Assembly: GCA_027038385.1 (NCBI GenBank)
Contig: JALVXE010000124.1
Location: 1-9,793 of the forward strand
Source: Thermotogaceae bacterium
Lineage (GTDB): Bacteria; Thermotogota; Thermotogae; Thermotogales; Thermotogaceae
DNA: 9,793 bases
Direction of reading: 5' to 3'
Below, one piece after another: positions 4,987 to 9,793 of this stretch. The first letter of the stretch is position 1. Each line of letters begins with the position of its first letter. Position numbers and translations under genes: made by a program. Below the pieces are notes generated by a model. The model was not told the DNA's origin, searched no databases, and saw nothing but the letters and a program-made list of their open reading frames with translations.

Positions 4987-7900
4987 ATGGCGGTTGGATC
5001 GTTTAAAAGGAGAATATCCTATGTGAAGATCGGAATAGCCTCTCCGGAGACGATAAGGAGCTGGTCTTCCGGTGAAGTGAAAAAGCCGGAGACCATCAAC
5101 TACAGGACCTTCAAACCGGAGAGGGATGGGCTCTTCTGCGAGAGGATTTTCGGGCCTGTCAAGGATTACGAATGCGCCTGTGGAAAGTATAAGGGAAAGA
5201 AGTACGAAGGCGTCGTCTGTGAAAGGTGTGGCGTCAGGGTCGAATCCAGAGAAGCCAGAAGAAAGAGGATGGGTCACATAGAACTCGCCGCGCCAGTTGT
5301 TCACATGTGGTACCTAGAGGGCATACCGAGCGTTCTCTCGATACTCCTGAACATGCCACTTGGAGATCTCGAAAACATCGTCTACTACGGCTCAAGAAGA
5401 GTCATAGAGAGGGTGTTCATAGTTACAGATCCGAAAAACAGCCCGTTCTCAAAAGGTGACGTCTTTCACGAGAGCGAATACGTCATATACAGCAAGAAAT
5501 GGGATATAGGTGTAGAGCAGGCTTTCGTAATAAGAAATCCGAAATCTCCCGTGACAACGGATGTTGACGGCGTTGTATCCCTGAGAACTGAAGAGACTGC
5601 GACAGGAAGGGAGATAACCTGGATAATAGTTAAGAACGTATCGAGAAAGGAGATAAGACTCCATCCCGGAATGGTGCTAACCGTTCAGAATGGGCAGGAA
5701 ATACACGAGGGAGACGAGATAGTACCGGAGATGGAGATAGAGCCTATATACGCACCTTTCGATGGAAAAATCGAGATAGACGACTTGTCGGGAACTATAA
5801 CTGTAAAGCCGCTCGCTACAGGTAAGGAATCACCCGCCGTGTTCACGGTTCCTTTCGGTGCAAAGGTGATGGTCAAGAACGGATCAAAGGTAAAGGCAGG
5901 AGATCAGCTCACTACGAGATCGATACTCCAAGCGGTTGTCGCTCCGTCTTCTGGGAAGATCGTCTTCGGGAAGGATCTGAACCTCAGGCCTCTTGAAGAT
6001 GGGAGCTATGAAGTTTTAACGGACGGATCTCTGTACATAGAGAACACCATAGAGGAGAAAAAGTACCCGGTGTTCGAGGGAGCGTTCATATACGTCAACG
6101 ACGGGGATGAAGTAAGAGCCGGAGAGCAGCTCGCGGATAGGTTTCTCTTCGAGGACGAGTTCTTAGCCTCCTCAGAGCTCCGGATATTTGAGGAGTACTA
6201 CCCGACGTCGTTCGAGTACGAGGAGAGAACTGAGAACGACAGGGCTGTCGTTATGATAACCGACATAGACGAGGAGGTGGCCAAAGAGATCAAACTCAAA
6301 GTTGGAGATATCATAACCACCGCCGAATACGATGCCTATGAGATGATATACCCCGGAAAGATAGAGGCCGATCAGGGCGCTTCCGCCATAAAGAAGCTCT
6401 TGCAGAACCTGGATCTTGAAAAGCTCAGGGCCGAGCTTGAGGCGGAACTCAAGAAACTTCCAACGAGCAGTGCAAAAGCTCTCAAGATCAGAAAGAGGCT
6501 CAAAATAGTCAAGGATTTCATAAAGAGTGGAAACAGACCCGAGTGGATGATACTCGAAGTCGTCCCGGTCATACCACCTGATTTGAGACCGATGATACAG
6601 ATAGAGGGTGGAAGGTTCGCAACGACAGACCTTAACGAACTTTACAGAAGGGTGATAAACAGAAACAACAGGCTTAAGAGACTCATGGAAATGGGTGCCC
6701 CTGAGATAATCCTCAGAAACGAGAAGAGGATGCTCCAAGAATCCGTAGACAACCTGATATACAACAGAGCAGACTCTGAGAGCGGAAAGGCGAGAAGAAC
6801 GGCCGTGAAGGACAGAAACGGAAGGCCGCTCAAGTCGCTAACCGATCTCTTGAAAGGGAAGAAAGGTAGGTTCAGAAGGAACCTCCTCGGAAAGAGGGTC
6901 GACTTCTCAGGAAGGGCGGTCATAGTTGTCGGGCCAGATCTGAAGATCCACCAGTGTGGTATACCGAAGAGAATGGCTCTTGAGCTCTTCAAACCATTCG
7001 TTCTTGCAAAGCTCCTCGAGGGGAGAGAAGGTTCGAAGACCCTCAGGAAGATGAAGAAGACGATAATAGAGAGGGAGATGCCGAAAGCCTGGGAAGTTCT
7101 AGAAGAAGTCATAAAGGGTAAGGTCGTGCTTCTCAACAGAGCTCCAACACTTCACAGGATGTCGATACAGGCCTTCGAGCCAAAACTCGTTGAAGGGAAC
7201 GCGATAAGGCTTCATCCAGTTGTCTGTCCACCCTTCAACGCCGATTTTGACGGAGATCAGATGGCGGTTCACGTACCTCTTTCGTTCGCGGCCCAGGCTG
7301 AGTCAAGGCTTCTGATGCTCTCAAGGTACAACATAATATCTCCAGCTCATGGAAAACCGATATCCCTTCCGACTCAGGACGTGATTATAGGAGTTTACTA
7401 CCTCACGGCCACACGCAGGGATTTCGACGAGATCCCACCTGAGAAGATAAAGTGGAGATTCTCATCTCCAGATGAAGCGATGCTCGCGTACTTTTTCAAA
7501 TACATTGATCTCCACACTCCAATACTCGTAAAGGTCGATGGAAAGATAATAAAGGCCACGCTTGGAAGGGTGCTCTTCAACCAGATACTGCCGCCAGATC
7601 TGAGGGATTACAACAAGGTCTTTGGGAAGAAGCAGATAAACCAGCTCGTTTATGAGACGTTCAAACGCCACGGGATAGACGCTGCGGCGGATCTCCTCGA
7701 CGCGATAAAGGACATCGGATTTCACTACGCCACGGTTTCGGGCCTGACGTTTTCTCTGAAAGACCTAACCGTTGATGAGAAGAGAGACGAGATGCTGAAA
7801 GAGGCTTGGGAAAGGGTCAGATCAGTTGAGAGATACCACAGGATGGGGTTCATAACAGACGATCAGAGAAAGAGCGAGATAATAAGGATATGGATAGATA

Positions 7901-9793
7901 CCACCGAGAAGATCAAAGTTCTGACATCGGAATCCCTCGCAAGGGATCCGTTTAACCCGATATACATGATGGTCAACTCCGGAGCGAGAGGTAACATAGA
8001 CCAGGTCAAGCAGCTCGCCGGTATAAGGGGGTTGATGACCAAAGCGTACGACCCAAGATCGAGGGAGATCAAATCGAGGATATTCAGAGGGCAATCGGTC
8101 CACGAAGCTTTGACATTTGAATATCCGGTTGATAGAAACTTTAGGGAAGGCGTGAACATAATCCAATTTTTCATATCAACATATGGTGCCAGGAAAGGAC
8201 AGGTCGACACCGCGATGAATACATCCTTCGCCGGATACCTGACTAGGCGTCTCGTCGATGTCGCGCAGTCGGTCACCGTGACGATCCCAGACTGTGGCAC
8301 GCATAAAGGCATAAGGGCACTTGAGCTCGACAGAGACGGAACTACTATGGAAAAGCTGGAGAGCTTCCTATTTGGGAGGGTACTCGCACAGGACGTCCTG
8401 GATCCCGAAACGAAAGAAGTTCTCAAGAACGGGGATAAAGATTACAGCAGGAACACCATGCTCACAGATGATGACGCGGCCTTTCTGGCTTCCTACAAAA
8501 AAGTCGTCAAGGTCTCGGAAGTGATCGATTTCGATCTCACTGGAGAGCTGGCTCTTCCAAAGCATTACGCAGAACTCGCGGAGGAGATAGAGAAAGAGGA
8601 CGGGAGTTTCTATGACGTTGGAACGGAGGTCAGCTGGGAGGTTATAAAGGCTGCGAGGAGCTCTGGAAAGGGTTCGATAAAGATAAAGGTTTATCCGGTG
8701 GTTGGAACTGTATACGCTTTAAAGGAGCCTCTATGGGATAAGAAAAATGAAAAGCAGCTCTTGGTCTATCAGGAGCTCATAAAACCGGAAGTTGCGAAGA
8801 TGCTGGAAGAAAACGGAGTTCAGGAAGTCACCGTCAGACCTGATATAATCGTCAGATCTCCTCTAACTTGTGAAGCTGAGCACGGGGTATGTGCGGCTTG
8901 CTATGGAATGGACCTTTCGAACCACAAGATAATAGGTGTTGGAGAATCCGTTGGTATAATAGCCGCTCAGTCGATAGGAGAACCCGGAACACAGCTTACG
9001 ATGAGAACGTTCCACATAGGTGGAGTCATGGGTGCAAGCGACATAGTTAGCGGTCTCACCACGGTTGAGAAGACGTTCGAGCCGTACGCATTCTTGAGAG
9101 ACGAAAAGAGCTCATCGAAGAAGGGGATAAGGAAGTACTACGGATCTGAGGCTATTCTTTCAGAAGTCGATGGATTCGTGAAAGACATAAGTGAAGACGA
9201 GAAGGGAAGGCTCACGATATACGTCGAGGACTACGAAGGAGGAATCCACAGCTATGTGGTCCCGAAGAGGTCTAAGCCCAAAGTTGAGAGAGGTCAGAAG
9301 GTGTTCGTGGGTCAACCTTTAACCAGCGGTGCGATAGTCTGGTGGAAACTCCTCAAGCTTGAAGGAGAAGAGGGAGTGATGACCGCACTGAACATGCTCA
9401 AGATAATAAAGAACGCTTACGTTCAGCAAGGTGTCGATATACACGACAAACATTTCGAGATAATCTTCCGCCAGATGCTGTCGATGGTGGAAATAATAGA
9501 ACCTGGCGATACGGAATACCTGCCAGAGCAACTCGTACCGCTCACCGAGGTGAAGAAGACCAACGAACAGATACTCAAGGAGAATTCAAAGGTCGACGAG
9601 AACAGAAAACGAGTCATAGGAAAAGAGCTAGCAGAGAGGGTAGTTGTGGGAAATGGAGAAGACGTAAAAGCTATCGCGGAGGAAGGAGACGAGATAACAG
9701 AAGAGTTGCTCGAAGAGATGATCAAGTCTGGAATAAAGGACATAATGGTGAGAGATGGTACGGGAGCAGTCGAATCCGTTCAAATCTCATCGA
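4987..9793 (+). CDS. rpoC: DNA-directed RNA polymerase subunit beta' (C-terminus cut by window end)
   Basis: Largest RNA polymerase subunit, carrying the Mg-binding active site. 1602 codons are visible with no stop; T. maritima β' is about 1690, so roughly 90 residues are missing. In order: zinc ribbon C63/C65/C78/C81; an insertion of about 285 residues (roughly 170-455) of β-rich, SBHM-like sequence, the position of the Thermus β' insertion; GASAIKKLL...DLE (464-478); switch/rudder region (GRFRRNLLGKRVDFSGRAVI, 627-646); NRAPTLHR (717-724); NADFDGDQ with catalytic D753, D755, D757; second zinc site C1103, C1295, C1302, C1305; bridge helix (about 1058-1094); and trigger loop LTMRTFH with M1339, R1340, H1343. 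The trigger loop has no E. coli-type SI3. The F-loop region (1018-1050) is longer than usual. The end (about 1545-1590) holds another SBHM-like unit. The ATG at 4987 is set by the GAGGAGG site and by the conserved N-terminus (FKRRISYVKIGIASPETIRS). Confidence 0.98.
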   Translation, partial: MAVGSFKRRISYVKIGIASPETIRSWSSGEVKKPETINYRTFKPERDGLFCERIFGPVKDYECACGKYKGKKYEGVVCERCGVRVESREARRKRMGHIELAAPVVHMWYLEGIPSVLSILLNMPLGDLENIVYYGSRRVIERVFIVTDPKNSPFSKGDVFHESEYVIYSKKWDIGVEQAFVIRNPKSPVTTDVDGVVSLRTEETATGREITWIIVKNVSRKEIRLHPGMVLTVQNGQEIHEGDEIVPEMEIEPIYAPFDGKIEIDDLSGTITVKPLATGKESPAVFTVPFGAKVMVKNGSKVKAGDQLTTRSILQAVVAPSSGKIVFGKDLNLRPLEDGSYEVLTDGSLYIENTIEEKKYPVFEGAFIYVNDGDEVRAGEQLADRFLFEDEFLASSELRIFEEYYPTSFEYEERTENDRAVVMITDIDEEVAKEIKLKVGDIITTAEYDAYEMIYPGKIEADQGASAIKKLLQNLDLEKLRAELEAELKKLPTSSAKALKIRKRLKIVKDFIKSGNRPEWMILEVVPVIPPDLRPMIQIEGGRFATTDLNELYRRVINRNNRLKRLMEMGAPEIILRNEKRMLQESVDNLIYNRADSESGKARRTAVKDRNGRPLKSLTDLLKGKKGRFRRNLLGKRVDFSGRAVIVVGPDLKIHQCGIPKRMALELFKPFVLAKLLEGREGSKTLRKMKKTIIEREMPKAWEVLEEVIKGKVVLLNRAPTLHRMSIQAFEPKLVEGNAIRLHPVVCPPFNADFDGDQMAVHVPLSFAAQAESRLLMLSRYNIISPAHGKPISLPTQDVIIGVYYLTATRRDFDEIPPEKIKWRFSSPDEAMLAYFFKYIDLHTPILVKVDGKIIKATLGRVLFNQILPPDLRDYNKVFGKKQINQLVYETFKRHGIDAAADLLDAIKDIGFHYATVSGLTFSLKDLTVDEKRDEMLKEAWERVRSVERYHRMGFITDDQRKSEIIRIWIDTTEKIKVLTSESLARDPFNPIYMMVNSGARGNIDQVKQLAGIRGLMTKAYDPRSREIKSRIFRGQSVHEALTFEYPVDRNFREGVNIIQFFISTYGARKGQVDTAMNTSFAGYLTRRLVDVAQSVTVTIPDCGTHKGIRALELDRDGTTMEKLESFLFGRVLAQDVLDPETKEVLKNGDKDYSRNTMLTDDDAAFLASYKKVVKVSEVIDFDLTGELALPKHYAELAEEIEKEDGSFYDVGTEVSWEVIKAARSSGKGSIKIKVYPVVGTVYALKEPLWDKKNEKQLLVYQELIKPEVAKMLEENGVQEVTVRPDIIVRSPLTCEAEHGVCAACYGMDLSNHKIIGVGESVGIIAAQSIGEPGTQLTMRTFHIGGVMGASDIVSGLTTVEKTFEPYAFLRDEKSSSKKGIRKYYGSEAILSEVDGFVKDISEDEKGRLTIYVEDYEGGIHSYVVPKRSKPKVERGQKVFVGQPLTSGAIVWWKLLKLEGEEGVMTALNMLKIIKNAYVQQGVDIHDKHFEIIFRQMLSMVEIIEPGDTEYLPEQLVPLTEVKKTNEQILKENSKVDENRKRVIGKELAERVVVGNGEDVKAIAEEGDEITEELLEEMIKSGIKDIMVRDGTGAVESVQISS

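Noticed and set aside
6172..6738. Minus-strand open frame of 188 codons inside rpoC, and a similar one at 7863-8426
   Set aside because: Antisense shadows caused by the purine-rich codon use of rpoC; hydrophobic/serine-rich text without motifs.
1196..9793. Possible inteins or frameshifts in rpoB/rpoC
   Set aside because: Both frames are continuous, conserved motifs appear in the expected order and spacing, and no intein splice motifs were seen.

Overview
The window carries the RNA polymerase β/β' operon of a bacterium that is most likely a member of the Thermotogota. Three things point there. Codon use is heavy in ATA, AGA/AGG and GAG. The β' subunit carries a roughly 285-residue N-terminal insertion, as in Thermus and Thermotoga. 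The RpoB and RpoC wording is close to what I remember of Thermotoga maritima. I cannot fix the genus by eye.

Layout: (1) Positions 1-691, minus strand: the N-terminal third of a family 5 (peptide/sugar) ABC transporter substrate-binding protein. It has a signal peptide, a clear promoter, and a palindrome inside that promoter. (2) Positions 692-1195: a 504-bp divergent gap with no intact gene. It holds the promoter of the transporter gene, traces of what may be decayed coding sequence on the plus strand, and a compact series of plus-strand signals leading to rpoB. These are a possible promoter (973-1001), an intrinsic terminator (1064-1092), a strong extended -10 promoter (1081-1109), a second intrinsic terminator (1136-1159) inside the rpoB leader, and the ribosome binding site. 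(3) Positions 1196-4966: complete rpoB. (4) Positions 4987-9793: rpoC, open to the window edge and lacking about the last 90 codons.

rpoB and rpoC are 20 nt apart with a strong ribosome binding site between them, so they are almost certainly co-transcribed. Their products form the catalytic core of RNA polymerase. All the key residues are visible: the NADFDGD Mg site, both β' zinc sites, the trigger loop and the two active-site lysines of β.

The most interesting part is the control region. In most bacteria, and as I recall in T. maritima, rplJL precedes rpoB. Here those genes are missing and the operon has its own promoter. It is preceded by a terminator that shares bases with the -35 box and followed by a second terminator able to fold in a competing way. 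This looks like a promoter plus attenuator built for polymerase genes that have been separated from ribosomal protein genes. In the proteins, the F-loop region just before the bridge helix is about 19 residues longer than in E. coli, the bridge helix has unusual substitutions, and the rifampicin pocket has changes at positions that matter in other bacteria.
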